Shown here in pieces: positions 46,181-55,024 of a stretch of DNA of 64,000 nucleotides; positions within the stretch are counted from its first letter, which is position 1, and every line of letters begins with the position of its first letter. Source of the stretch: Roseibium sp. GTDB taxonomy: Bacteria; Pseudomonadota; Alphaproteobacteria; Rhizobiales; Stappiaceae. A program made the translations under genes and the position numbers. Location of the stretch: positions 310,001 to 374,000 of the forward strand of contig JAEPNV010000003.1 in assembly GCA_017643215.1 (NCBI GenBank). Direction: 5' to 3'. The notes below the pieces were generated by a model that saw nothing but the letters and a program-made list of their open reading frames with translations, was not told where the DNA came from and ran no database searches.

Positions 46181-47455
46181 ATGACCGCATCGAGCGCTGA
46201 GGACACGGCCTCGGCAACGCTGCGCATTCTTTCCAGCATGAAGGACATCAAGCCAGAGGATTGGGACGCGGTCGCCAATCCCGGATGGACAGTGACCGAA
46301 AGCGGCCGATTGAGCCGCTGCGGTTGCGGAAACGCACCTGACTCACTTTCTGAACTGATTGAATCAACACATCAGGACACAGACTTTAACCCCTTCATTT
46401 CTCACAGTTTTTTAAGCACACTGGAAGAAGCTGGCTGCGCGACCGCTCGCACCGGCTGGCTGCCGCGGCATATGGTTCTGGAAAATGCCGACGGCGACAT
46501 CTGGGGCGCGGTGCCGGCCTATTTGAAGAGCCACTCTCAAGGCGAATATGTGTTCGACTACGGTTGGGCAGAGGCGTTTCACCGGGCCGGCGGCGAATAT
46601 TATCCAAAACTGCAGATATCGGTGCCCTTCACCCCGGCAACGGGCCGTCGCTTTCTGACCAGTCCAAAAATCAACCGCGACGCCGGTCTCCAAGCCCTTG
46701 CTGCCGGACTTGTCCAGGTTTGCCGTCGAAGCGGCGCCTCCTCCGTTCACGCGACCTTCATGACCCGGGAGGAATGGGACACGCTTGGAGAGCTTGGCTA
46801 TCTGCAACGGACCGACCAGCAATTCCATTGGAAAAACGACGCTTATGAGAGCTTCGATGCGTTCCTGGCAGCGCTTGCGTCCCGCAAACGCAAGGCCATC
46901 AAAAAGGAACGCCGTGAAGCGCTCTCGGCCGGCGTCGAGATTGAGTGGATCACCGGCAGCGATCTGACCGAAGCCCATTGGGACGCGTTTCATACGTTTT
47001 ATCAGGACACCGGCACGCGCAAATGGGGCCGGCCCTACCTCAACCGGGAGTTCTTTTCCCTGATCGGCGAGCGCATGCCCGAGCAAACACTCTTGGTGAT
47101 GGCCAAGCGTGCTGGCAAGTATGTGGCGGGCGCGCTCAATTTTATCGGATCGGACACCTTGTTCGGACGGCACTGGGGCTGCACGGAGCACCACCCGTTT
47201 TTGCATTTTGAAGTCTGTTATTATCAGGCGATCGACTTCGCCATCGACCGGAAACTGGCATGCGTGGAAGCCGGCGCGCAGGGCGCGCACAAACTCGCGC
47301 GCGGTTATCTGCCGGTCACGACCCGATCCGCGCACTGGATCGCGCACGAGGGTCTGCATGACGCGGTCGCCGATTTCCTGAGCCACGAACGAACCGCAGT
47401 GGAGCGGGAAAACCAAATGCTCGCGGCCCACGCCCCGTTCCGCAAGGACGGGTAG
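46181..47455 (+). CDS. GNAT family N-acetyltransferase, DUF482 (FemAB-like)
   Basis: A 424-residue two-lobed GNAT/FemAB-like protein of the DUF482 family. Motifs: FISHSFLSTLEEAGCATARTGW, VPAYLKSHSQGEYVFDYGWAEAF, SRKRKAIKKERREAL, HTFYQDTGTRKWGRPYLNREFF, GRHWGCTEHHPFLHFEVCYYQAIDFAI, AQGAHKLARGYLP. Its substrate is unknown. Between IKPEDWDAVANP and NPFISHSFL there is an extra stretch of about 35 residues with SRCGCGNAP, absent from the usual family start. It follows the GDPD gene as in related genomes. Confidence 0.92.
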   Translation: MTASSAEDTASATLRILSSMKDIKPEDWDAVANPGWTVTESGRLSRCGCGNAPDSLSELIESTHQDTDFNPFISHSFLSTLEEAGCATARTGWLPRHMVLENADGDIWGAVPAYLKSHSQGEYVFDYGWAEAFHRAGGEYYPKLQISVPFTPATGRRFLTSPKINRDAGLQALAAGLVQVCRRSGASSVHATFMTREEWDTLGELGYLQRTDQQFHWKNDAYESFDAFLAALASRKRKAIKKERREALSAGVEIEWITGSDLTEAHWDAFHTFYQDTGTRKWGRPYLNREFFSLIGERMPEQTLLVMAKRAGKYVAGALNFIGSDTLFGRHWGCTEHHPFLHFEVCYYQAIDFAIDRKLACVEAGAQGAHKLARGYLPVTTRSAHWIAHEGLHDAVADFLSHERTAVERENQMLAAHAPFRKDG

Positions 47456-47474
47456 GCCCGCGCACACCCAAGAC

Positions 47475-47503
47475 TTGATTTTAGGTACGTAAATGCGTAC
47501 ATC
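47475..47503 (+). promoter_or_regulatory. promoter and operator of the yefM-yoeB module
   Basis: TTGATT (47475-47480), 17 bases, TACATC (47498-47503). It overlaps the inverted repeat GTACG-TAAATG-CGTAC (47485-47500). YefM-YoeB modules repress themselves at palindromes centred on GTAC-like half-sites. Transcription would start close to ATG 47510, so a leaderless message is possible; no ribosome site precedes the ATG. Confidence 0.65.
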
Positions 47504-47509
47504 TTTACC

Positions 47510-47764
47510 ATGAAAACGACGTCATACAGCGAGCTTCGCAAAAACCTGGCCGCAGCCCTTGATGCGGTGAATCAGGACCATGAGCCAGTCGTCATCACAC
47601 GGGGCGCCGGAAAACCCGCCGCGGTGCTGATGTCGCTGGAGGACTTCGCGTCCTATGAGGAAACGCGATATCTGCTGCAAAGTCCCAAAAACGCCGACCG
47701 GCTGATTGAGGCGATATCCGACTTGGACATCGGCCTTGGTGAAGAAAAGCCGCTTTCTGAATGA
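47510..47764 (+). CDS. YefM-type antitoxin (Phd/YefM family)
   Basis: An 84-residue antitoxin. The N-terminal DNA-binding/dimer part is MKTTSYSELRKNLAAALDAV, then VVITRGAGKPAAVLMSLEDFASYEETRYLL. The acidic C-terminal region (DRLIEAISDLDIGLGEEKPLSE) would wrap the toxin. It overlaps the toxin gene by four bases (ATGA). It should repress the module through the inverted repeat just upstream. The pair is inserted between DUF482 and HIT genes. Confidence 0.95.
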   Translation: MKTTSYSELRKNLAAALDAVNQDHEPVVITRGAGKPAAVLMSLEDFASYEETRYLLQSPKNADRLIEAISDLDIGLGEEKPLSE

Positions 47765-48015
47765 AACTGGTGTTTCACGAGAAGGCGTGGGACGACTATC
47801 TTTGCTGGCAGGCTCAGGACAAGAAGCACCTGCACCGTGTGAATGAGCTGATCCGCGAATGCGTGCGCACGCCTTTCAGCGGCACGGGCAAACCCGAGCC
47901 GCTTCGCGGACCGCTGTCGGGATGGTGGTCGCGCCGGATCACGCGCGAACACCGGCTTGTCTACCGGGTGCTGGACGATCAAATCCAGATCGCGCAATGC
48001 CGTTATCACTACTGA
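47761..48015 (+). CDS. YoeB-type toxin, ribosome-dependent endoribonuclease
   Basis: An 84-residue Txe/YoeB toxin, which cuts mRNA at the ribosomal A site. The catalytic residues Glu46, Arg65, His83 and the C-terminal Tyr84 fall at the same positions as in E. coli YoeB, so the protein is intact. Characteristic segments are KLVFHEKAWDDYLCW, GTGKPEPLRGPLSGWWSRRI and the C-terminal QCRYHY. Translation is coupled to the antitoxin by ATGA. Confidence 0.96.
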   Translation: MKLVFHEKAWDDYLCWQAQDKKHLHRVNELIRECVRTPFSGTGKPEPLRGPLSGWWSRRITREHRLVYRVLDDQIQIAQCRYHY

Positions 48016-48259
48016 CCGGACAAGTTGCACGCCCAAAAGGCGGGCCTCTTCCAGTCCCACAAGGCAATTGACACTTCAAACACTTCCCGCAGTCCCTTGA
48101 TTGGACTCGTTGATTGGAGCCCGTTGAATCAGTTTCTCAAGGTCCGCACACCCGCAGGCAATGGATGCACCCTCCCTCACAAGGCCGGGAAAGCGCTTGC
48201 CCGAACTTTGCGATCATGGCTAGTCTCCCGCGCAAATCGGCTTTTGTTGAGGATCCAAA

Positions 48260-48688
48260 ATGTCTGCACCGGCCTATGACGATCAAAATGTTTTCGCGAA
48301 AATTTTGCGCGGCGACCTGCCCAGCCACAAGATCTATGAGGACGACATGACGGTCGCCATCATGGACATCATGCCGCGCGGCGACGGTCATGTTCTGGTG
48401 ATCCCGAAAGCCCCCAGCCGCAACATTTTCGACATTGCGCAGGACGATTTGAACGCCGTGATGGCAACGGTCCAAAAGCTCGCGCACGCGGTGGTCAAGG
48501 CATTCGGCGCGCAGGGCACGACCATCCAGCAGTTTTCGGAACCGGCCGGCGGTCAGGTGGTGTTTCACACCCATGTCCACGTCATTCCGCGGTTTGACGG
48601 TGTCAGCCTGCGGCCGCATACCGGCGAAATGGCCGACAATGACGTTCTGGCGGCCCATGCGGAGAAAATCCGGGCAGTGCTGGGATAA
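48260..48688 (+). CDS. HIT family protein
   Basis: A 142-residue HIT-domain protein, a nucleotidyl hydrolase/transferase related to HinT. It begins YDDQNVFAKILRGDLPSHKIYEDD, with DIMPRGDGHVLVIPK and the histidine triad FHTHVHVIPRF. GAGG lies upstream of ATG 48260. In related genomes the HIT gene follows the DUF482 gene; here YefM-YoeB lies between. Substrate probably adenosine phosphoramidate-like, by family. Confidence 0.95.
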   Translation: MSAPAYDDQNVFAKILRGDLPSHKIYEDDMTVAIMDIMPRGDGHVLVIPKAPSRNIFDIAQDDLNAVMATVQKLAHAVVKAFGAQGTTIQQFSEPAGGQVVFHTHVHVIPRFDGVSLRPHTGEMADNDVLAAHAEKIRAVLG

Positions 48689-48697
48689 ACGGTACCA

Positions 48698-49060
48698 TCA
48701 ATTGAGTTGAAGGACAGCGGTCCAGCCTGCCAGAAGGACTGCGACCCCGACCGATACGCCGATGATCACCCTTTGGCCAAAGATCAAAAAAGCGGCGAAA
48801 CCGGCGGCGGCGGCAGCCAGCCGTAGCGCCATCGGTGTGTCGGCAAGCGCGCCCTGCGGAAACAGGATCAGCTTCGCGATCACGCCCGCAACGAGCGCGG
48901 TTGCGACACACCGCACCCAGATCAACACCTCGCTGTCCTCGCGCAGCCGCCCCCCGGCCAACACCCCCAGCCAGCGCCAAATGTCGGTGGCCAGCCATCC
49001 GGCGACCAGGATCATGACGAACGGGCCCCACCAGGTGCTCAAAAGCGCTTCGCCGCTCAT
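48698..49060 (-). CDS. AzlD family membrane protein
   Basis: The small subunit of a branched-chain amino-acid-type exporter (AzlCD/YgaZH). The 120-residue protein has about four membrane segments: TWWGPFVMILVAGWLATDIWRWLGVL, VRCVATALVAGVIAKLIL, ALRLAAAAAGFAAFLIF, VSVGVAVLLAGWTAVLQL. Its ATG overlaps the stop of the AzlC gene by four bases. Substrate is by family only. Confidence 0.88.
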   Translation of the reverse strand: MSGEALLSTWWGPFVMILVAGWLATDIWRWLGVLAGGRLREDSEVLIWVRCVATALVAGVIAKLILFPQGALADTPMALRLAAAAAGFAAFLIFGQRVIIGVSVGVAVLLAGWTAVLQLN

Positions 49061-49821
49061 GAGATCCCCCGCCGCAAAACCCGTGTGCCGAGATAGGCGG
49101 CGGTTCCGCCAATCAGCCCGGTCCACAACAGATCCAGGCCGGGCACATAGAGGAAGAACAGCGGGCCAAGGCACAGCCCGGCGATCATTGCCGCCTTGTC
49201 CGCCCGAAGCCGTGCCGCTCCCCACAGTGAACACAGGAAATAAACCGGCGTCAGCATGAACAGCGCCCCGGCCACCATCGGCGGCATTTGCTCCACCGCC
49301 AGATAGGCGATGCCGGTCATGACGAACACGAAGCTCGACACGGTCGCGCCGAAGCCGATGAAAAACGGCAGCCGGCCCTCCTTGGGAAGATCCGGCAGGT
49401 GTTTCATCGCATAGACCCAGGCGGTCACGGCCACGAAATGGGAGGCAATCAAAAGCTGCCAGGTTTTTGTTTTTCCGGGAATTTTGACAATCGGCAGCAA
49501 CGCGATGGTCATCGGCATCAACCGCACGGATGCCAGCGCCACGGCGAAGGCCGCCGGGATCAACCCGAGACCCGATGTCATCGCGCCGGTCAGGACAACG
49601 ACCGATGGCAACGCCCAGATGAAGCCGGTCATCGCCAGGGTTTCCGCCAGGCTGAGCCCGCTTTCCCGCGCAAGACCGGCGTAACCGACAAACGCGGCGG
49701 TCAGGATCATCGCGGGGATCGAAATCGCCGCCCGGGCCCCGCGCACCATCCAGACCCGACCGGGCGCGGTATCCGGCGGCAGCGGCGCCGGTGTGGGATT
49801 AATGTCGCCGTGTGCGGGCAT
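49057..49821 (-). CDS. AzlC family permease
   Basis: The large subunit of the AzlCD exporter. The protein, about 254 residues from ATG 49821, has a proline-rich N-terminus and then seven or eight membrane segments, with GYAGLARESGLSLAETLAMTGFIWALPSVVVL and ASVRLMPMTIALLPIV typical of AzlC. The start could also be TTG 49830, which has GAGG five bases upstream. An inverted repeat AAGGAAA / TTTCCTT lies 28-50 bases before the start. Confidence 0.9.
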   Translation of the reverse strand: MPAHGDINPTPAPLPPDTAPGRVWMVRGARAAISIPAMILTAAFVGYAGLARESGLSLAETLAMTGFIWALPSVVVLTGAMTSGLGLIPAAFAVALASVRLMPMTIALLPIVKIPGKTKTWQLLIASHFVAVTAWVYAMKHLPDLPKEGRLPFFIGFGATVSSFVFVMTGIAYLAVEQMPPMVAGALFMLTPVYFLCSLWGAARLRADKAAMIAGLCLGPLFFLYVPGLDLLWTGLIGGTAAYLGTRVLRRGIS

Positions 49822-49848
49822 GAAGCGCAATCAAGCCTCAAGGAGCAG

Positions 49849-49871
49849 AAGGAAAATAGGAAGGTTTCCTT
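49849..49871. promoter_or_regulatory. inverted repeat upstream of azlC
   Basis: AAGGAAA (49849-49855) and TTTCCTT (49865-49871) separated by nine bases, close to the start of the AzlCD operon on the minus strand. Could be an operator for a local regulator; none is adjacent. Confidence 0.35.
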
Positions 49872-49926
49872 ATAAATCCGGCGGGCACCCTCCTGTCAAT
49901 CAGGGGATCATCTCCGGATCAGCCGC

Positions 49927-50034
49927 TCACACAGACCGGGTGAGGCCGCCGTCGATCCGGATGTTCTGCCCGGTCACATAAGCGGCCACATCCGATCCGC
50001 CGGCCGTCACAAGCGCGACTCTGGTGTCTGTCAC
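49927..50034 (-). pseudogene. internally deleted SDR oxidoreductase gene (start and end fused in frame)
   Basis: A 35-codon relic. It begins with a GTG (50034) preceded by GAGGAG, reads VTDTRVALVTAGGS, which is the cofactor-binding start of an SDR protein (TAGGSGMG type), then continues directly into DVAAYVTGQNIRIDGGLTRSV and a stop, which is the extreme C-terminus of the same kind of SDR. About 200 internal codons are missing, and the junction keeps the frame. The product cannot be an enzyme. Confidence 0.8.
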
Positions 50035-50302
50035 GAAAAACGTCTCCTCGCCAGGTTCCTCTCCCAATCCCTAACGAATGTGCCGGGCGCAGACAAACGG
50101 AGAGAAATTGGCGATCCATTCGCGTCACCCGCAGCATGCGCTATTCCTTACCGACTTGAAGTGCATGCGGGTGACCCGACGGCGCGCGGACAGGACATGT
50201 CGGTGAGGCCCGGCTTCAAGCGCCGGATCGGGTCAAACCGTTGCCTGGTCCAGCGCTTTGTGTCTTCTTTCCGTGACTGTCGTTGCATAGCGGAAGGTTC
50301 GA

Positions 50303-51379
50303 TTGATCTTGAGGCTCAAACACCGCATCCGGTCGGAAGCCAAAAAACTGGCCTCGAAGTGGCGCTTTGCCGCAGCGGTAGACCGGGCCAACAAGAAGGC
50401 CTGGGCGGACTATCGGCAGATCATCAAACTTCGGCCGGAAGCAGCGCTTTCCAGCGCTCAGATGCGGCAAATCAAGGACTATGCCAGGGACATCCTAGGT
50501 TCCCGGGATCACGCGCCCGGGCTGTTTGCCTATGCCGCATGGCGCGGCGAATTCCTCGAAGGATTGATCCCCTCGAGTTACTTTCATGCCGTCTTGATTC
50601 CCTCCTGGACGCCGTTTCCGTCCTATGACCGGAAGACCTTCGCAAAGCGGATCCTGGTCGATCCGCCAATGACCGATCTTGTGTATTTCATCAGGGGATT
50701 CTGGCTTGACGCGTCCTATCGTCCGATTCCCCGCGACGCTGTCATTGATCACCTTTTTTCGGACTGTGACCGGGTCTTCGTGAAGACCGACGTCTCCCTG
50801 CAAGGCCTGGGCGTTCATAAAGCAACCCGCGACGATTTCGACATCACCTCGATCGAGCGGCTCGGAGACCTCGTGATCCAGGCCCCGATATACCAGCATT
50901 CCTGGTTCGATGATTTTACACCCGGCAGCGTGGCGACGGTGCGCATCACGACGGTCAAGATGCCGGGCGCGCCCGCCCAAGCCCGTGCCTGTTACCTTCG
51001 GCTGGCGCGGGCCGGCGCCGATATCGTCCGGTCCGCGGAGTCAATCCGCGTGGCGGTCAATGCACAAACCGGCGCGTTGTCGGCCGACGGTGTAACCTAC
51101 GATTGGCGAACCATTGCAGCCCACCCCGACAGCCATCAGCCCTTTGGCGGTCGCAGCATCCCGCATTTCGATCGGCTTCTTGAGTTCTGCCGACAGCAAC
51201 ACGACAGCACGCCGATTTCCGGGCTGATCGGCTGGGATGTCACCATTGACCGGAACGATGATCCCGTCCTCATCGAGTGGAACCAGGGGCGGGCCAATAT
51301 ATCCTTTATGGAGACAGTCGATGGCCCTGGATTTCGCGGCCTCGCCTGGGAGAATGTTTGGAAAGCGAGTCAAGACTGA
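50303..51379 (+). CDS. ATP-grasp family protein, sugar-transfer-associated type
   Basis: A 358-residue protein resembling the sugar-transfer-associated ATP-grasp family. An N-terminal helical region (1-130) is followed by the ATP-grasp-like part: CDRVFVKTDVSLQGLGVHKA (lysine for ATP), LVIQAPIYQHSWFDDFTPGSVATVRITTVKM (substrate arginine region), and the metal motif GLIGWDVTIDRNDDPVLIEWNQGRANISFME. The ligase substrate is unknown. TTG 50303 is chosen as start because GGAAGG lies five bases before it. No polysaccharide or peptide gene is next to it. Confidence 0.8.
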   Translation: MILRLKHRIRSEAKKLASKWRFAAAVDRANKKAWADYRQIIKLRPEAALSSAQMRQIKDYARDILGSRDHAPGLFAYAAWRGEFLEGLIPSSYFHAVLIPSWTPFPSYDRKTFAKRILVDPPMTDLVYFIRGFWLDASYRPIPRDAVIDHLFSDCDRVFVKTDVSLQGLGVHKATRDDFDITSIERLGDLVIQAPIYQHSWFDDFTPGSVATVRITTVKMPGAPAQARACYLRLARAGADIVRSAESIRVAVNAQTGALSADGVTYDWRTIAAHPDSHQPFGGRSIPHFDRLLEFCRQQHDSTPISGLIGWDVTIDRNDDPVLIEWNQGRANISFMETVDGPGFRGLAWENVWKASQD

Positions 51380-51432
51380 CCGACGGCATTGGGCGGCATG
51401 CAGATTTTCGACGATGAGGGCACCGGCTACCG

Positions 51433-52059
51433 TCAGCGCTCATGCAGCGCGAGGCGCACACCGAGCCCGCAATAGATCGTGCCGATCACCTTGCCCTGCC
51501 AGCGGCGAACCCTTGCGCTGCCGCGCAGGACCGTCCCCAGGCGCCCGGCGAAGACGGCCACTGTCAGCGTGCTCAAAAGGCCCATGGCGACAAACAGCAC
51601 GCCCAGGATGGTCAGTTGAAGGGCTACCAGCCCGTTTTCCGGCTGGACAAACTGAGGTAGGAAGGCAAGGAAGAACATCGCCGATTTTGGATTGAGAACT
51701 TCGGCAAGCACCGCCTGGCGGAACGCCCGCCGTGCCGTCATGCCCCGAACGGCAACACCGGCACCCGGTGCCTCCCGCTCCCGGAACGCGCAGATCCCGA
51801 GATAAACGAGATAGGCCGCGCCCAGATATTTTATCACCGTAAACAGCGTCGCCGACGCCAGGATGACGGCTGAAAGGCCGAGCACGGCCATGACGGTATG
51901 CACCAGATCGCCAACCGCGATTCCTGCCGCCGTCGCCAATCCGGCGCGGGTCCCCGATCCGCTGGCCCGCGCCAGGGTCAGCAAGACCGCGGGCCCGGGT
52001 ATGAACACGAAGCCCAAGAGCACGGCCAGGTAGGTCCACAAAACTGTCTGGTCGATCAT
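51433..52059 (-). CDS. LysE family translocator
   Basis: A 208-residue exporter of the LysE/RhtB family with about six membrane segments. Family motifs: VFIPGPAVLLTLARASGSGTRAGLATAAGIAVGDLVHT, YLGAAYLVYLGICAFRE, FRQAVLAEVLNPKSAMFFLAFLPQFV. These proteins export amino acids or related small molecules; substrate unknown. It stands alone, convergent with the ATP-grasp gene. Confidence 0.93.
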   Translation of the reverse strand: MIDQTVLWTYLAVLLGFVFIPGPAVLLTLARASGSGTRAGLATAAGIAVGDLVHTVMAVLGLSAVILASATLFTVIKYLGAAYLVYLGICAFREREAPGAGVAVRGMTARRAFRQAVLAEVLNPKSAMFFLAFLPQFVQPENGLVALQLTILGVLFVAMGLLSTLTVAVFAGRLGTVLRGSARVRRWQGKVIGTIYCGLGVRLALHER

Positions 52060-52104
52060 AAGCCGACCCTATCACAAACAAAAAAAGAGGCGCCCGAGGG
52101 CGGC

Positions 52105-52147
52105 CCTCAGACTGCCGACAAACCAGTCGAACTTACGGCAGTCATGC
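52105..52147. repeat. dispersed intergenic repeat, block A, copy 2
   Basis: CAGACTGCCGACAAACCAG and GGCAGTCATGCCC match copy 1 at 16405-16448 in the same orientation. Confidence 0.75.
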
Positions 52148-52273
52148 CCGGGCATGTCCCATTGCTGTCCGGTTTAAAATCCAGGGGTAGGCATATGTCA
52201 TTGACTCCATTGCGCTTTGCGCGGCCAAAACGGATAAGGACATGGAATCTGGCGTGGGCGTGGCCCCATATTC

Positions 52274-52399
52274 GATGCCGTCCCGGAGGCCGCGTGAGCG
52301 GCCGTCCGGGACCCAGCAATCACTGAATTTTGTTCTGGAAAACACCACCTTCCGCGCAGTGCTGGGCCCCGGCTCGGTGGCCGGGGCGGCATGGTGAGG
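52274..52399. repeat. dispersed intergenic repeat, block B, copy 2 (inverted)
   Basis: From GATGCCGTCCCGGAGG through TTTTGTTCTGGAAAAC to CCGGGGCGGCATGGTGAGG; reverse complement of 16512-16642 with mismatches. Confidence 0.8.
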
Positions 52400-52442
52400 A
52401 TTGCCGGCTGACAATGAACATCCCACAACCGGGTTAAACCGG

Positions 52443-52505
52443 ACAACAGTGGAACCTTGTCCGAGGATGACCACGGAAAAATCGGGGAGTGTCATCAACC
52501 TCAAG
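52443..52505. repeat. dispersed intergenic repeat, block C, copy 1
   Basis: CGAGGATGACCACGGAAAAA and TGTCATCAACCTCAA; found again in inverted orientation at 55735-55795, with a weaker relative at 17189-17230. Confidence 0.75.
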
Positions 52506-52555
52506 GGGCGCCGGTCGGGCGCCTCTTTCGATTTAGCCGTCCCTTTACGCAGCAA

Positions 52556-55012
52556 TCAATCCGCCAGCGGTACTTTGGGGACCAGGCTCTTCTTGGTCCC
52601 GCCCTTGCCGCCGGGTCCACCCGACTTACCGGAGGATTTGGTGGCCGATTTTGCGCCCGCCGGCTTTCGCCGCCGTTTTGGCTTGGGCTTGGCGGTTGCC
52701 GCGGCCTTTGGTTTGGCGGGCGGCGTCTTGCGGTCCTCAACGCTTTCCAAAAGCAGGCCGGCGGCATCCTCCGACACGGTGACGCGAACGGTGCCGCCTT
52801 TCTGGAGCTTGCCGAACAGAACCTCGTCCGCCAGCGGCCGTTTGATATGTTCTTGGATAATCCGCCCGAGTGGCCGCGCGCCCATCTGGCTGTCATACCC
52901 CTTGTCGGCCAGCCATTTGACCGCGTCCTCGGTCAGTTCGAAGGTCACGCCACGGTCGGCGAGCTGGACCTCAAGCTGCATGACGAATTTCTCGACCACC
53001 TTGTAGACGACCTCCATCGGCAGGTTGCCGAACGGAATGATCGCATCGAGGCGGTTTCGGAACTCCGGCGTGAACAGCTTGTTGATCGCCTCAGCGTCGT
53101 CCCCTTCCCGCTTCACCCGATTGAAGCCGACCGGCATCTTGGCCATGTCCGCCGCGCCCGCGTTGGTGGTCATGATCAAGATGACATTCCGGAAATCGAC
53201 CTGCTTGCCGTTGTGATCGGTCAGCTTGCCGTGATCCATCACCTGCAACAGGATGTTGAACAGATCCGGATGCGCCTTTTCGATCTCATCCAAGAGCAGA
53301 ACGCAATGCGGATGCTGGTCAACCCCGTCGGTCAAAAGACCGCCCTGGTCGAACCCGACATATCCGGGAGGCGCGCCGATCAGCCGCGAAACCGTGTGGC
53401 GTTCCATGTATTCGGACATGTCAAAGCGGATCAACTCAACGCCGAGTGACGACGCCAACTGCCGCGCCACTTCCGTCTTGCCGACGCCGGTCGGACCAGA
53501 GAACAGATAGCTGCCGATCGGCTTGTCCGGCTCGCGCAGGCCCGCCCGGGCGAGCTTGATTGCCGAAGCGAGCGTGTCGATCGCCGGATCCTGGCCATAG
53601 ACGACCCGTTTCAGGTCGGCACCAAGGCTCGACAACACCGCCGCGTCGTCCTTGGAGACCGATTTCGGCGGAATACGCGCCATTGTGGCAATCGTGTTCT
53701 CGATTTCCTTGACGCCGATCGTCTTGCGCCGCTTGCCTTCCGGCACCAGCATCTGAGACGCGCCGGTCTCGTCCAGCACATCGATCGCCTTGTCCGGCAG
53801 CTTCCGGTCGCCGATGTACTTGGCCGACAGTTCGACCGCCGTCTTGATCGCGTCGTGGGTATAACGGACCTTGTGGAAATCCTCGAAATAGGGCTTCAGA
53901 CCCTTCAGGATATCGATCGCGTCCGGAATGCTCGGCTCGTTGACATCAATCTTCTGGAACCGGCGCACCAAGGCCCGGTCCTTTTCGAAGAACTGCCGGT
54001 ATTCCTTGTAGGTGGTCGATCCGATGCAGCGGATCGCGCCCGACGCCAGTGCCGGTTTCAACAGATTGGAGGCATCCATGGCGCCGCCGGACGTGGCGCC
54101 TGCCCCGATCACGGTGTGGATCTCATCGATGAACATCACCGCGCCTGGATAATCTTCAATCTCCTTGACGACCTGCTTCAGCCGCTCCTCGAAATCGCCG
54201 CGGTAGCGGGTGCCGGCCAGAAGCGCGCCCATGTCGAGTGAAAAGATCGTTGCGTCCTTTAGGACCTCCGGCACGTCCTCGTTGACGATGCGGTGCGCGA
54301 GGCCCTCCGCGATCGCGGTTTTGCCGACGCCCGGGTCGCCGACAAACAGCGGATTGTTCTTGGACCGCCGGCACAGGATCTGGATGGTCCTTGAAATCTC
54401 GTCGTCGCGGCCGATCAGGGGATCGATCTTGCCCTTGCCCGCCTTCTCATTGAGGTTGATGCAATAGGCCTCGAGCGCGTCGGTCTTCTGGCTCGGTTTC
54501 TTCTCGCTGGTCGTGCCCGAGATCGCCTCCTCCTCGTCCGCGCCTTCCACGGGTCGCGCTTCCGACAAGCCGGGCCGCTTGGCGATACCATGGGAGATGT
54601 AGTTGACCGCATCATAGCGGGTCATGTCCTGGTCCTGCAGGAAATAGGCCGCATGGCTTTCCCGCTCTGCGAAAATGGCCACCAGCACATTTGCGCCGGT
54701 CACTTCCTCGCGGCCGGAGGACTGAACATGAATGACCGCACGCTGGATGACGCGCTGGAATCCGGCGGTCGGTTTTGAATCCTCGTCGCTGTCGGTGACC
54801 AGATTGTCCAGTTCGTTCTCGATATAGTCGAGCAGGTTCCGGCGAATGACATCCAGATCCACGTTGCAGGCACGCATCACGGCAGCGGCGTCCTGGTCAT
54901 CGAGCAGCGCCAGGAGAAGGTGCTCCAGCGTGGCGTATTCCTGCTGCCGCTCATTGGCGAACGCCAACGCCTGATGGAGGGCTTTTTCCAGACTGCGTGA
55001 GAATGACGGCAC
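52556..55012 (-). CDS. clpA: ATP-dependent Clp protease ATP-binding subunit ClpA
   Basis: The unfoldase of the ClpAP protease. The 818-residue protein has an N-terminal Clp_N domain (1-140), first AAA+ module with Walker [10 protein letters not shown] (225-233) and FIDEIHT, second with GPTGVGKTE (506-514), and a ClpP-docking VGF-type loop ([14 protein letters not shown]). After the normal C-terminal domain there is a basic tail of about 55 residues rich in Lys, Ala, Pro and Gly, which E. coli ClpA lacks. The adaptor clpS lies 12 bases upstream in the same operon. Confidence 0.98.
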   Translation of the reverse strand: MPSFSRSLEKALHQALAFANERQQEYATLEHLLLALLDDQDAAAVMRACNVDLDVIRRNLLDYIENELDNLVTDSDEDSKPTAGFQRVIQRAVIHVQSSGREEVTGANVLVAIFAERESHAAYFLQDQDMTRYDAVNYISHGIAKRPGLSEARPVEGADEEEAISGTTSEKKPSQKTDALEAYCINLNEKAGKGKIDPLIGRDDEISRTIQILCRRSKNNPLFVGDPGVGKTAIAEGLAHRIVNEDVPEVLKDATIFSLDMGALLAGTRYRGDFEERLKQVVKEIEDYPGAVMFIDEIHTVIGAGATSGGAMDASNLLKPALASGAIRCIGSTTYKEYRQFFEKDRALVRRFQKIDVNEPSIPDAIDILKGLKPYFEDFHKVRYTHDAIKTAVELSAKYIGDRKLPDKAIDVLDETGASQMLVPEGKRRKTIGVKEIENTIATMARIPPKSVSKDDAAVLSSLGADLKRVVYGQDPAIDTLASAIKLARAGLREPDKPIGSYLFSGPTGVGKTEVARQLASSLGVELIRFDMSEYMERHTVSRLIGAPPGYVGFDQGGLLTDGVDQHPHCVLLLDEIEKAHPDLFNILLQVMDHGKLTDHNGKQVDFRNVILIMTTNAGAADMAKMPVGFNRVKREGDDAEAINKLFTPEFRNRLDAIIPFGNLPMEVVYKVVEKFVMQLEVQLADRGVTFELTEDAVKWLADKGYDSQMGARPLGRIIQEHIKRPLADEVLFGKLQKGGTVRVTVSEDAAGLLLESVEDRKTPPAKPKAAATAKPKPKRRRKPAGAKSATKSSGKSGGPGGKGGTKKSLVPKVPLAD

Positions 55013-55024
55013 GTTACATATCCC

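Larger units (their letters stand above)
52060..52555. other. repeat-containing intergenic region upstream of LysE and after clpA
   Basis: About 500 bases made mostly of the same repeats as at 16.4-17.2 kb: block A at 52105-52147, inverted block B at 52274-52399, and block C at 52443-52505. No gene or RNA is recognised. Confidence 0.75.
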
